DNA from: Coffea arabica
Lineage: Eukaryota; Streptophyta; Magnoliopsida; Gentianales; Rubiaceae
Reading direction: 5' to 3'
Assembly: GCF_036785885.1 (NCBI RefSeq)
Contig: NC_092323.1
Location: 16,066,501 to 16,130,500 of the forward strand
Length of the DNA stretch: 64,000 nucleotides
How positions within the stretch are numbered: the stretch's first letter is position 1; each line of letters begins with the position of its first letter. Of the stretch, positions 54,165-64,000 are shown piece by piece. Made by a program: the position numbers and the translations under genes. The notes beneath the pieces were generated by a model, which was not told the DNA's origin, did not search any database, and saw only the letters and a program-made list of their open reading frames with translations.

Positions 54165-56510
54165 TTATAAGGCACTTGAAAAAGATGGAAGGCTGGGAGG
54201 AATTGGAATGTCACCAGTTCCTTCTAGCATCAATAGAACTCTCTTCATGGATGGACGAAGTGCCGGCTCTTCTTGGATGCACCAAAGAGCTATCTTGATC
54301 ATTCTTTCCAGTTCTCTCACGTCATCAACCTCCTCATCACCAACCAATTTATATAGCTCTCCAGCCTCAAAACACTGATTAGCCCATTCTTCAAGAATTG
54401 CTTCATTCTCAGGACTGGTACAGTCTACGCTTTTTCGGCAGCATATGATTTCTAACAGCATAATTCCGAAGCTGTAAACATCTGCTTTAACTGTCACAGT
54501 CAAGTTCCTGAACCATTCTGGTGCAACATAGCCTCTTGTTCCTCTTACTCCTGTATAAGTTCTGGTTTGATCATTTTTCAACAGCTTTGCCAATCCAAAA
54601 TCAGAAATCTTGGCACATCTGCTTTCATCCATGAGTACATTCTGAGGTTTGATGTCACAGTGGATGATTTGTGTCTCACATTCTTCATGTAAGTAAAGAA
54701 TTCCTCTAGCAATGTCACAGGCAATTTTCATTCTTTCGTCCCAGCTTGGATGATTCTCTGGTTTGTGCAGGATTTTTTCCAACGATCCATTGCGCATGTA
54801 CTCATAAACTAGAAGCCTCTTAGCTCCATCAAGGCAGTATCCAAGTAGCTGGACGAGATTACGATGATGTGTTTTCCCAATCACTGAGATTTCGTTCTGA
54901 AACTCCCTTTCCCCTCCTTCTGCTAATCGTTTCTCAAGTTTCTTCACGGCCACAATCTTCTTGGAATTTGGCAAAATCCCTTTGTACACAGTCCCAAATG
55001 CTCCTTTGCCCAACTCTTCTCTGAATTCATTTGTTGCCTGCTCTAGCTCAGCAAAGGTAAAGGCCCTTGGAGCCACATTCTCAACAAATTCGACATTTCC
55101 CTTTCCCAGTATTTGTTTATGGGCCCCTGCCCGATTTTTCTGAACATAAAGTCCAGCAAATACAGATATCAGAACTGCAAGAACAGCAAGGGAAATCCCA
55201 ATTATTAGGACATAGACACGAACTTCTTCTTTTCTGCATTTTAGAGGATTACTTGGAATTACACCTTCATCTACAGTTCCACGTTTGTGCACCTTGACAA
55301 GAGCAATATTCGAGTCAGTTTCTCTTTTTCCATATGTCAATGGGAGCTTCTGCTTCTTGCATTGTCCATCTTTGAAGAATGCTGCTTCACAGCTGCAATC
55401 TTCGAGACAAACATTTGCACAATCATCTTTCGTGCTTGTGTTCACAATGGAAAAGGTGTAATCTGCCCATACAGTATTTTCCAAGAATTCAATGGTATAG
55501 TTGACATTTGAATCCGTGGAATTACAACTATCTGTAACAAAACTTCTCTCACAGCCCAACCTCCAATTTCCTTGATTGACAAACTGAAATCCAGGAAGAC
55601 ATTTGCAATCGACCAAGTTATCAATTTTAGTACAGAAGCTATTGAACCCACAAAGGCCTTTAGGATCACACTTATCAGTTGAAGATTCCCATATGATCGA
55701 CCAATTGCCCCCCTGATCTATCGAATGTGAATACAATCGGAAAATACCATCCACATCAATCTTCATCAAATAGATCATCTCGTTCTTAGGATGTCCTCCA
55801 TCAGAAAGATTCTTCACTATATTAACCCTTGAATTGATGAAGTAGAGATGTCCATCATCCTCGAGATTTAGAGTTACATTTGGACCGTCTCCAAATGTTT
55901 CAGAGACCCAATAGGCATTTTCCGGTCCGTTTGCTGCTCCCACTGGGTACTCTACAAGGTTTCCATCTGTTTGCATTACAAGACGAAAAATTCCTCTTGA
56001 ATCATCAGTTTCTGAAGCACTGGAGATCAGCTCCTGACCGGGTATCAATTGCTGACGAGGCAATAAACTATTAGTCGGATGCTCGAAACTTTGCCATATG
56101 ATTTCCTTATCAGAATTGTATAACACAAAATTTCCAGAATCTAACATGGAAGCTGAAGAAATCGGTTCCAAAGGATCAGCAACAGTTATGTCTTGGCCTT
56201 CTGGCTGTTGCAAAATGAGCCTGCCATCTGTAGACAAAATCAGCGAAACATTGCTCGAAAAAATGGGGTTATCCCTGTTGGCAGTCCAAACTGCAGTCTT
56301 TTCAGGAATTCCAGCAAGAAAAATCCCCACAGCATAGCCATTGCGTTGCTGATAGAATCCAAAAGCAAATATTCCAGATGGCGACAACCATGATGATGAG
56401 TTGCCTGTGGGCGTTAGAGAAGAACCTAAGCTAATGTTAAGAGGGCTTTTTTGAGCTGCTATTCCTGAATAGAATGCTGATGATAGGACGAAGAACAAAA
56501 AAGCAGCCAT
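54165..56510 (-). CDS. G-type lectin S-receptor-like kinase (RLK-C)
   Basis: Plasma-membrane receptor kinase of the same group as RLK-A; ligand unknown. The product has 781 residues from the ATG at 56,510. Order: signal peptide, bulb-type lectin domain, EGF-like Cys-rich region near 281-320, PAN-like region near 330-405, membrane span near 433-457, kinase near 500-770. Kinase signatures: glycine loop GKGAFGTVYKG with the usual Phe, [13 protein letters not shown] (non-RD), DFG, APEW. The first 152 residues differ from RLK-A at a single position (Ala for Thr), after which the two proteins diverge, most clearly from about residue 153 to the PAN region and in the juxtamembrane part. Full length, no frame break seen. 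Single exon. TATA-like TATATTTATA 77 bp upstream. Confidence 0.93.
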   Translation of the reverse strand: MAAFLFFVLSSAFYSGIAAQKSPLNISLGSSLTPTGNSSSWLSPSGIFAFGFYQQRNGYAVGIFLAGIPEKTAVWTANRDNPIFSSNVSLILSTDGRLILQQPEGQDITVADPLEPISSASMLDSGNFVLYNSDKEIIWQSFEHPTNSLLPRQQLIPGQELISSASETDDSRGIFRLVMQTDGNLVEYPVGAANGPENAYWVSETFGDGPNVTLNLEDDGHLYFINSRVNIVKNLSDGGHPKNEMIYLMKIDVDGIFRLYSHSIDQGGNWSIIWESSTDKCDPKGLCGFNSFCTKIDNLVDCKCLPGFQFVNQGNWRLGCERSFVTDSCNSTDSNVNYTIEFLENTVWADYTFSIVNTSTKDDCANVCLEDCSCEAAFFKDGQCKKQKLPLTYGKRETDSNIALVKVHKRGTVDEGVIPSNPLKCRKEEVRVYVLIIGISLAVLAVLISVFAGLYVQKNRAGAHKQILGKGNVEFVENVAPRAFTFAELEQATNEFREELGKGAFGTVYKGILPNSKKIVAVKKLEKRLAEGGEREFQNEISVIGKTHHRNLVQLLGYCLDGAKRLLVYEYMRNGSLEKILHKPENHPSWDERMKIACDIARGILYLHEECETQIIHCDIKPQNVLMDESRCAKISDFGLAKLLKNDQTRTYTGVRGTRGYVAPEWFRNLTVTVKADVYSFGIMLLEIICCRKSVDCTSPENEAILEEWANQCFEAGELYKLVGDEEVDDVRELERMIKIALWCIQEEPALRPSMKRVLLMLEGTGDIPIPPSLPSFSSAL

Positions 56511-57075
56511 GTATGGAAATTGGAGATGCAATAGAAGAGAAGCCCGTTTTCTCTTGCTTTTCTGTGTATCCTACTTGCTTTCTTAGTATAAATATAAGAC
56601 TTGCGTCGAGATTTGGCATGGTTGACTCCTCAAGTCTTTGCAACAACTCAGGTCTTCCGAGGGAAAAATTTGTATTGGCAGTTCTACAGCAGCAATAAAT
56701 GTTTCTGTTGACAATTGACAATTTCAACTACCATTGACAATTTCAACTACCATTTGTACTGAAATTCTATAGAGAACTTACCATGCAGAGTAAAGACTGG
56801 GGGATCTTCCTTCAATAATGTCCACAGAAATCCTAGTTTTGATGGACTAATCGTCTTTCAGATTTTACTGGATCTTACGAAAATTCTTACAAATTGCTCG
56901 TCAACGGAGCCATGTATGGAAATTGCGAGATTGAATGGAAGAGAAGCAGCTTTTTTCTTGCTCTTCTGTGTATACACTGGTTGCATCACACTTGTTAATG
57001 TGTGTGTGAACTGATAGAAATTTGGCGTGGTTGACCCCTGACGTCTGTGCAACGACTCAGATCTTCCATTTGTAC
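56511..57075 (-). promoter_or_regulatory. RLK-C promoter and a second copy of a 5' end
   Basis: Up to 56,908 the text matches the RLK-A promoter, with a 19-bp tandem duplication (TTGACAATTTCAACTACCA, 56,715-56,752). At 56,909 it changes to CCATGTATGGAAATTG and continues as the start codon and 5' UTR of another RLK copy (about 56,909-57,075; compare 24,416-24,590), which has no coding body attached. The change point is a recombination breakpoint. Confidence 0.6.
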
Positions 57076-58000
57076 AGAGTAAACTTTCTGGACTTCCATT
57101 CTACGGATAACCTTCTGGACAGGGTAAAGACTGTGATCAAACTTATAATTCACACCTGTCTTTTCAAAATTAAGTTGAAAAAGTATTGGTATTCTTGAAT
57201 GTTGAAAAAATTGAGGAAAGTTTTAATCATACTCTTTAAATTGACCTGGTCAAATACTCAAAAGTACTACTCAACTGAACATCTGTAATACTTTATTTCA
57301 CTCAACAATGAAGCCTCAACTTTCAATTCTTGTTTACAGGAAATTTCTTCTACTAGAAAATAAATTACATATATTCAAATTCAATCGATCGTAGGATGAG
57401 AATGGAAAAAATTGTGAATTCCACTACATACAAATAAGAATCGTCAATGGACAAACAATTAAAAATAAGAATTTTCAATGAACCAATAACTAAAAAATTA
57501 AAAAGATGATATTTATCTCAAATAAGCCCTAAAATGTATTTCTAAATATTATTAAGTTGAAGTGATTTATGAAAAATATTAAAGATTTTGCTACATTGTA
57601 TAGTTAACAAATAAGATAAAGAGAGAGATGCTAACCAGAGACAAAGAAATTCGTGTCTCTCGTTGATAGAGTTTTTTATTTGATAGGCACTATACTTCTC
57701 TAAGGACAGTATATAGTATGATAATATATATTTTCTTATCCTCTAGGTAAAAAAAAAAAAAAAGAAGATAAACTTCTATATTTATATTTAAGTCTAAATT
57801 TGACAAGTCATTAATATTTGAGACAAGGGATACTATTATTATACTACCATTGTAGGAGCATCACTAAGTTTTTTGTGGGGTGGTGGGGAGGGGTGTTTAA
57901 CCACCCCCCCCCCCCACCCCCCCAAAAAAAAAAATTTAGGGGTGAGGGCAAAAACTAGAACGAAAATGGTCCTTAATTCTAAATACCTAAAACATACACA
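57076..58000. other. Spacer
   Basis: No supported gene. C/A-rich text at 57,901-57,932 (long C runs and A runs) resembles the CCCC/AAAA-type ends of a repeat. The frame at 57,839-58,048 is not supported. Confidence 0.45.
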
Positions 58001-58351
58001 AAAAATTTTTTGAGGTTCATAGCACATCAGCACTCCATAATTTCTCAAGTCATGATGACTAATGACTAATCCAAGAAGTTGCTTAAATTTGCAATTATAG
58101 AACCTTAATCTCTATTTTAAAAGCTAAAACGTATCACATAATAGGACTAGTTTTCAAATTCAAGAACAAAATTCAAGAATTTCTGTACAACTCAAATATA
58201 GATCAATAACAGTAGTTATACAAACAAAGGTCATAGCTTTCCTAACTTATGTAACAAATCCAAACAAAATAAAGAATAATACAAAAAGAATCCAGAAAGC
58301 GGAGGAGAGCCTTCCAGATTCTGAGAAACAGAACAGCTATTAACTTCTCAA
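58001..58351 (-). other. RING copy 3 3' flank
   Basis: Inverted copy of 11,270-11,699. It contains the RING 3' UTR (ACAGTAGTTATACAAACAAA) but no RLK fragment; the RLK relic has been lost from this unit. Confidence 0.6.
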
Positions 58352-59245
58352 TTAGCTTTTCTGTTGAATTCCTTCACGTTTGCAAAGAGGGCAAACATTC
58401 TTCTTCATTAACCACCTTTTGATGCAGTCGGCATGGTACTCATGCTTGCATTCTAGAGTTCCAATTGTCTCCCCATTCTCGCACTCGCACTGGCAAACTA
58501 CGCAAATTTCAGGTTGTTGATCAGCAAGTGTTTGATAACTTCTGATTTTCAGATGCTCTGAGATGGTTGCTTCCAGTAAACCACTATTTTTACTAATCCT
58601 GTCTTCTGGAACCAATTGTTGTAGGAACTCAACAATTGGGTCATCAGCAGGAATCAAAGTCGTGACGCTGGCAAGATTTCCTTCCTCATTGACGAACTCT
58701 ACATCCAACGCACGTAGGGGAGTAGTATCATCTTCTGGTGCAAAGCTCGCGCTCAATCGTAAGTGAATATTTCGTCCATGATCAGATTCTTGAAGCTGGT
58801 TCTCAAGTGGGTAGTTCTCCTCGGCATCCAAATCAAGTATGACAGTCTCATCTTCTGGTGCAAAGCTAAAACGGGAGAGGAGGTCCGGTCCCTGATCAGA
58901 TTCTTGAAGATGGCTCCGGGGCCATTGGAGGTTTTGCTCTTGATTAACATAGTAATTGTTATTCTGATCATAGTACATCGCTTCAGCAGGAGGATGACCG
59001 TAGTAGTATTGCAGGGGGCTAGGAAGAAAAAAATCTCGAGAATAGTAACCTGGCTGAATGGATTGAGGATAAACTGGGAAGCCATAAGCTGACGGAACAG
59101 GGTAAAAAGGAGTCTGATCAGGAGGGGGGAAGAAGACATAGTGTCCGTCGTAAATTCCCATGTTTTCTTGAATCCTTGGCGGATAAGTTTGGTAGTCATG
59201 ATAATGCTGATGAAGAGCAGGTGAATAGAACTGCTGTTGCTGCAT
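58352..59245 (-). CDS. RING-H2 E3 ubiquitin ligase, copy 3
   Basis: Close paralogue of the protein at 10,382, 297 residues from the ATG at 59,245 (a longer frame starts at a TTG and is not used). The two internal LQESD repeats are present. The RING-H2 finger keeps all eight zinc ligands (C-x2-C-x14-C-x-H-x2-H-x2-C-x10-C-x2-C). Notable differences from copy 1 include Cys for Tyr in the ECENGE stretch, Lys for Gly before the first His, and two or three extra residues in the middle. A role in ubiquitin transfer is expected; the substrate is unknown. The gene appears intact, with a TATA box upstream. Confidence 0.88.
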   Translation of the reverse strand: MQQQQFYSPALHQHYHDYQTYPPRIQENMGIYDGHYVFFPPPDQTPFYPVPSAYGFPVYPQSIQPGYYSRDFFLPSPLQYYYGHPPAEAMYYDQNNNYYVNQEQNLQWPRSHLQESDQGPDLLSRFSFAPEDETVILDLDAEENYPLENQLQESDHGRNIHLRLSASFAPEDDTTPLRALDVEFVNEEGNLASVTTLIPADDPIVEFLQQLVPEDRISKNSGLLEATISEHLKIRSYQTLADQQPEICVVCQCECENGETIGTLECKHEYHADCIKRWLMKKNVCPLCKREGIQQKS

Positions 59246-59520
59246 TTTTCTTGGAGGGCGTTTTTTCAAGAATGATACTCTAGTATGAATAATGTGAAGC
59301 TAACGTTATGAACTCTGATTCTTATATAGGAATTGCAGAATCCAGATGTGGTTAGGACATGGATTTGATTTGAATTTTAACGGAAAAGTCAAAATCAATT
59401 CGCTTAGGATCAGGAACACAGGTTTTGGAAACTTTCCTTTTTTTTCTGATTGCCGTTAAAGAAGAAAGCGCGCTTATGAATTGAGCTCACAAGCAACGCC
59501 TTTAACTCATAGCACGCATT
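59246..59520 (-). promoter_or_regulatory. RING copy 3 promoter
   Basis: TATA box CCTATATAAG on the minus strand (plus 59,321-59,330) about 78 bp before the ATG. The palindrome AAGCGCGCTT at 59,466-59,475 and GGTTTTGGAAACTTTCC match copies 1 and 2. Confidence 0.6.
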
Positions 59521-60305
59521 TTTCTCTCAAAGTCCCAAATGTTGTTTTGTACTTCTGTTACTTTAAGAGTTTATCAAAGGCTGGCGTTGATCACTGCCAG
59601 TGTTCAAATTTTACTATCACAGTAATTTTTATGTTTTCAAATTAAGTGACAAATAATTCAATGTGAATAATCTTTAACTAGTAAAAGGACATAGTTCTTG
59701 TTTTGAAATAAATTGCTGTGACTATGAAATACGAACTGTTGCAATTCATAAGCCATGTCAAAAGTTAAAACAAGAATTTTTACAAAAAGTAAAAATATGA
59801 GGAAAATGGATATAGTTATGGTCAATTAAGTGCCTAGCCATTCACTTATTCAAACCAAATAGAAATAAAAAAAGATAATCAAATACTAAGGTCTTGTTTG
59901 GATTTTCATTTTCTCTAAAAAAAAATTTATATTTTCCATGAACACATATTTCTCAATCACTTTTTATCTCATACATAACAAATCATCACAAAATATTTTT
60001 TTACAAAAATTTTGAAAACTAACCATCCAAACCGGCTCTAAATTTTGATTAATCCGGTCTTTCCTACACGATTGCAATTTGCCAGGTTCATTTTTGTCTC
60101 TTGTGAAGGTGGCCATATTGTACGATACAGTTCCTAAAAGACCCTTTTAGCCACCTTTGAAAAGAATTAGTCCTACTATAACATCAAGAAATCTTGCCCT
60201 CCCTCTCGCTCTCAGGTGTTTTGTGGTGCTATATATAATAATAATATCCCTTTCTCCTGCTTTCTCCCCCAAAATTGTTCATCAAAACCAAGAGGAAAAG
60301 CCAAA
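59521..60305. other. Spacer and upstream region
   Basis: No gene is supported in 59,521-60,220. GCTATATATAATAATAATA (60,229-60,247) is a likely TATA element about 75 bp before the following ATG. Confidence 0.45.
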
Positions 60306-60638
60306 ATGCTGAACTCAATTATCATCAGAGCATCAAATTTATTAGCAGTAGGAGCTGCCCTTCTTGATGCTTATGCCAATATCCGAAGAAGGGATGCATA
60401 CAAAAGGCTGGAAGAAAGTTGCAACAGATTCACAGCCAAACTTGATGTTCTTGAAGAAGTCAAAAAGACGGATAAGGAAATTTTGGCTCTCTTGAACCAG
60501 AACCAAGGCTTTCTCAAAATCCAAACCATGGTTGAAACTCTCTGGACCCTGCAACTGAAGGCTTTGCCTCGGGCTTCTTCTGCTGCCGCTGATGATGATG
60601 GATATGGTGGTGATGGTGGCATCTTTGCTAACTTCTGA
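60306..60638 (+). CDS. Small unrecognised protein 1
   Basis: 110 residues starting at the ATG at 60,306 (upstream codons in the same frame lack a suitable context; the 5' region carries a TATA-like element). It has an N-terminal hydrophobic or amphipathic segment (residues about 4-25: IIIRASNLLAVGAALLDAY), then a basic stretch (RRRDAYKR), a likely helical middle part and a Gly/Asp-rich end (DDDGYGGDGG). The organisation resembles the protein at 61,993. Family not identified; a small membrane-associated plant protein is the best description. A poly-T run follows the stop. Confidence 0.7.
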   Translation: MLNSIIIRASNLLAVGAALLDAYANIRRRDAYKRLEESCNRFTAKLDVLEEVKKTDKEILALLNQNQGFLKIQTMVETLWTLQLKALPRASSAAADDDGYGGDGGIFANF

Positions 60639-61992
60639 GATGGGTTTTTTTTTTTTTTTTTTTTTGTGTTGATGGGGTTTTTGGGGGGAGAAGCTAGGGG
60701 GGGCTGAAGGAGTTATGAAGATATCCATAGCATATGGAATGCTAGATCTGCTGTCTTTTCTTTTTTGTGACGTTTAGTTTCCAGAGGAAGAAAAAGTACT
60801 TGTAATTGCAACAAGAATTTATGCAATATATGGTGACTTTTGGTTTTTGATTAGTTTAGATTTGTCTGCTTAATTTCTTCCTTACTATGGATCTTTCCCA
60901 TTTTAAGATTATGGTTACATTCTTCTTGAAATTTTACAGATTTACTGCTAATTACATATCATTTGGCATTTGATACATTGATCTCATATAGTACTTTTCC
61001 TAACAAGCCTTTGAAATACTTAACAGTAGTGTCTTCTTGATTGCACAAATTGAGGGTCGATACATGTAATTAATGGATGAAACCAGACCTAATTGCTAGC
61101 ACAGTCTCCGTAGCACAGAATTGATTATCATCATGTTAGTTTGAGATTTTTTAAGGGCTCCATTAGCCCCGAATTGCAAGTATAATAGTGGAACCAAAAT
61201 TTTGAGACTTCATCCTTTGTTTTAAATTAAGCTTTAATTTGGTTTAAAAAAAAACACACATTAATCAAGGATTTCTATTTTTCTTTTAGGTCTGTCTAAC
61301 AGATACTAATTAAGCACATGTTAAAATGTATTTCAAATGATTAAATTTTTAAATGTTTTAAAAATTAATTAAAAAAGTGTATAAATGTAAGTAAAGTTTA
61401 TACTTGTTTTGAAAAGATTTTCTACCGGAAAAATTTCTACATTTTTCGTAAATATGTTTTTCATTCATTTTTTTACTTTATATATATCAAATAGTTACTG
61501 TATATTTTTTAGCAAAACTCTAAAAAATTATAATGCAAACACAACCTTTGAGTGTGTATATATACAGTATGGAATTTAGATGCGTTATCTCGTTAAACAC
61601 CTGATAAAAAAAGTTTTTTCATTTTATGGACCTAACTAGCCATAAGGAGTCAAGGAATTCCAATTACAAAACAAATTCTTGTACTTCTCCTAGAGTGGCA
61701 GTTTAGTCAATTTACAAGATGTACCACCACAGACCAACAAAGCCTGTCAACCGAGAACCTGCCAGCTGCATTCACAGTACTGGCAACTGAGCACCCTGCT
61801 GCCTCGTACCAGAAAGTGTTACGCTGCATTTGAACAAAAGTTAAATTCTGAAAAAAAAAAGGCCATTAATTTTCTTGTATTCTCAAAGGCGCTCTCCTTT
61901 TTATGTCCTTGCTTTCTCTCTTCCAAATCAGTTCTAAGCTCCAAAAAAAAAAAAAGAAACGAATTTTACTCTCAAAGAAAAAGAAAGATATC
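60639..61992. other. Spacer
   Basis: A T run at 60,648-60,665 and AT-rich text follow; no gene is supported. CTTTCTCTCTTCCAAATC just before 61,940 may be the CT-rich 5' UTR of the next gene. Confidence 0.45.
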
Positions 61993-62265
61993 ATGTCTTC
62001 CAAATCTACTGATATTCTGACGTTGTTGGGAGCATCTGCCATCTTGGGTCTTTCTTGTTATTCATGCCTTCAGCAACGTCAAGAAGCTAAATTCATTCAA
62101 GAAATGTGGAAGAATCCGACAAAAAGACTTGCGGGTTATGAAGCAGAAAGGGAAGAGGATGTGGAGAAACTGAATATGCTTCGGAAGATCCATATACTGT
62201 GGGCATACTACCAAGGAAACCATGGAGGATCTAGCAGCAATAATGGTGATGACTCTGGTTTCTGA
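61993..62265 (+). CDS. Small unrecognised protein 2
   Basis: 90 residues from the ATG at 61,993 (an earlier ATG at 61,903 lies in a poorly conserved, CT- and A-rich leader). Residues about 8-26 (ILTLLGASAILGLSCYSCL) form a probable membrane anchor, then a charged region (EAKFIQEMWKNPTKRLAGYEAEREED), a Leu-rich helix and a Gly/Ser/Asp-rich end. It has the same plan and near size as the protein at 60,306 (short anchor, charged helix, Gly/Asp tail) and lies 1.35 kb downstream in the same orientation, so the two may be old tandem duplicates. Function unknown. Confidence 0.65.
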   Translation: MSSKSTDILTLLGASAILGLSCYSCLQQRQEAKFIQEMWKNPTKRLAGYEAEREEDVEKLNMLRKIHILWAYYQGNHGGSSSNNGDDSGF

Positions 62266-63759
62266 TGAAGAGAGGAGAAATGGTCAAGAATGAAAAGGGG
62301 TTTTTTGATTCTTCGTGATGATAAAGAAATTGGTTTCGAGTGGGATTCATAGTACAAGTTCAAGAAAATGGCAGAGATTACTAGTTTGGAATATCTGTTT
62401 TTGGAAAATTACTAAGAAATTTGCTTTTGATTTTGGTTGTATTTTGTCAGATTAGTTTAGTGGATCTTGGATTTGGCTGATCTGAGCTGCTTTGTTTCTT
62501 GGTTGCAATTCTCCTATTATTTCCTCAAACTATAATACATTTATTTAAGTATTTATTTTGTTCGAACATGTGGGAAAATCTATTTGATAATCAATTTTTT
62601 TTTTTTTTGGTATGTTACAAGTGCTTTGAAGATGTGTTTGGCATAGAATAATTTTACGGAAAAGAGAAACTAAATTGTGATTGAAAGAATGAGGCAACAT
62701 ATATGCTTTAAATCTGCCTGAATTTTTTTTTTTTTTTGGTTAGGATTGGCATCAAATAGTCATAAATACATCAATTTTCTAAGTTTTCTTACTGCCCTTT
62801 GACCCTTTGCGCTCCTATTTCATTAATATGCCTAATTAAATTCAATATAGTAATTTTTTTGGTTAAAAGAAAAACTAATTAGTATAGAGCACTCTCAAGG
62901 TTTATTTATTTTTTCGCACCAAATATAAAAAAATAAGAAGTAAAATTGATGCAGTTTTATCGAAATTTCTGTTGCATGATGGTCTTAACAATTTTCTTTT
63001 CCTTTTTGCTTGATTTTTTTTTTCAAACATATATTGATGAATCAAAATATCAGTCAAGTGGGCCTTGTAAGTCAGTCAGACTTTTCGTAGCCCAAATTCT
63101 GCCCAATACAAAGGCTCGCTCTTTTAAATTAACGTCTTTAAGGTTCTTTTTGAGCTCTTTGAGTAAGTTGGGCCTTGGACTGGCCCAGCTCAATACTAAA
63201 ATCTTAATGCTTTTTCGTTTTTTTTCCCCCTTTTTTAGGTCCGAGATAAGAAGGATTGAATCAAGAAAACAGTTAATGGAGGATGTACTGAAATTTTGTA
63301 GAGTTAAAATTACCTTAAGGGCGGATTTATTATACTTAATTAGGGATCTTCCAAAGTCTCGAGTCTAACCGGAAGATCACGGGCAGAGCTTTATAGCCTG
63401 CAAAATTACATCAGTATTTATCCAAATTCCCTTTTTTCTCCCCACCAAGAAAATGAAATAAAAATTAGTAACTGCAAAATCTTATCAACTTTGTCTACGA
63501 TGTTTTCCAAGTATTGTATGGTGATGCTCTTTTTGTCTATCAGATGTTGTTATTGCACACAATACTAGGATGTTTTCATCGTTACCTCATTACCATATTC
63601 ACTACATCCAAGCCAATCTAAAAAGAAGAGGAGAATCCCCTACATTAAGCTATCAGATAAAATAGTTTAAACCATTAGATAGATAGACAGCATATCCTAC
63701 TTTAACACCTTGTTTCCTGTAGCAAATTGACAGTTAAAACATTGATTTGATGTTAGGAA
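62266..63759. other. Spacer
   Basis: No supported gene. T runs near 62,597-62,609 and 62,725-62,739. The frame at 62,946-63,368 is low in complexity and has no recognisable domain. Confidence 0.45.
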
Positions 63760-64000
63760 TATGTTGTTGGAAAACTTTTATTGCAAACTTTAAGCCATGT
63801 TATAGAATAAGATTTGTCATAAAGAATTTCTTGTGCTGCTGAAATTCAGACCTATTGCAGTAGTCAAACAAATAAAGTTCCTCACTTTAACCTACAAATC
63901 CAAAAAACATAAACAATAAACAAAGGAATCCTGAAATTGGAGGCTTGCTTCACTTGACATAGGTAGAAATTAGAAAGGCAAACTATCAGCATTTTTGTTG
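63760..64000 (-). other. Possible RING gene 3' flank at the window edge
   Basis: On the minus strand this stretch resembles the RING 3' UTR of copies 1 and 3 (compare 11,300-11,440): GGATTC..TTTGTTTATTG and GATTTGTAGG..AAAGT..GAACTTTATTTGTTTGACTACTG. A further, diverged RING copy may lie beyond the end. Confidence 0.4.

Noticed and set aside
12813..63000. CRISPR arrays or bacterial operon features
   Set aside because: The repeats are microsatellites, LTRs and transposon copies; none has the spaced short-repeat pattern, and the genes are plant nuclear genes.
62946..63368. A 140-residue frame near the window end
   Set aside because: AT-rich and Phe-rich with no known motif. Its start has no supporting promoter and no paralogue exists here.

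Overview
This is a eukaryotic plant nuclear window, from a dicot and most likely an asterid (that last point is inference only). The evidence is a nearly complete TOC159 chloroplast import receptor gene, plant-type G-lectin receptor kinases, RING-H2 proteins, plant Ty3/gypsy (Athila-like) and copia-like LTR retrotransposons, a tRNA-derived SINE, a MITE and AT-rich spacers. No bacterial, organellar or CRISPR features are visible.

Layout. 1-3.6 kb: AT-rich spacer with a long near-perfect inverted repeat and a SINE with target-site duplication. 3.6-7.3 kb: TOC159 on the plus strand, followed by a MITE. 8.3-28.5 kb: a cluster of lectin receptor kinase (RLK) copies in every state of decay: one intact gene (16,491-18,839, minus), one internally deleted gene, one kinase half cut off by a retrotransposon, and several fragments. 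It also holds one intact RING-H2 gene (10,382-11,269, plus). 28.5-35.0 kb: element A, a young non-autonomous Athila-like LTR element with a 55-nt tRNA-Asp-complementary primer-binding region. 36-40 kb: remains of a B3-domain gene (REM-like), split by two solo LTRs. 41.0-51.4 kb: a second RING gene broken by element B (42,212-50,294, minus), an 8.1-kb Athila-like element with gag and protease but no reverse transcriptase or integrase. 51.5-52.9 kb: a further solo LTR. 54.2-56.5 kb: a second intact lectin RLK. 58.4-59.2 kb: a third RING gene, intact. 60.3-62.3 kb: two small, unrecognised membrane-anchored protein genes. The last 240 bases resemble a RING-gene 3' flank, so a further copy may lie outside.

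The cluster appears to have grown by duplication of units carrying RLKs with their flanks and RING genes with RLK pieces. One unit is inverted relative to the others, and retrotransposons have since cut into it. The two intact RLKs share a nearly identical 5' third and promoter but differ further downstream, which suggests gene conversion or unequal crossing-over. The RLKs are probably plasma-membrane receptors with non-RD kinase domains, a class often linked to immunity. The RING proteins are probably ubiquitin ligases. No functional link between the two is shown by the sequence beyond their repeated linkage.

The most unusual observations are the extended tRNA-derived primer-binding region of element A, the paired PPT-like motifs with small hairpins shared by elements A and B, the RLK conversion tract, and the solo LTR that splits a B3 exon so cleanly that the reading frame resumes on its other side.
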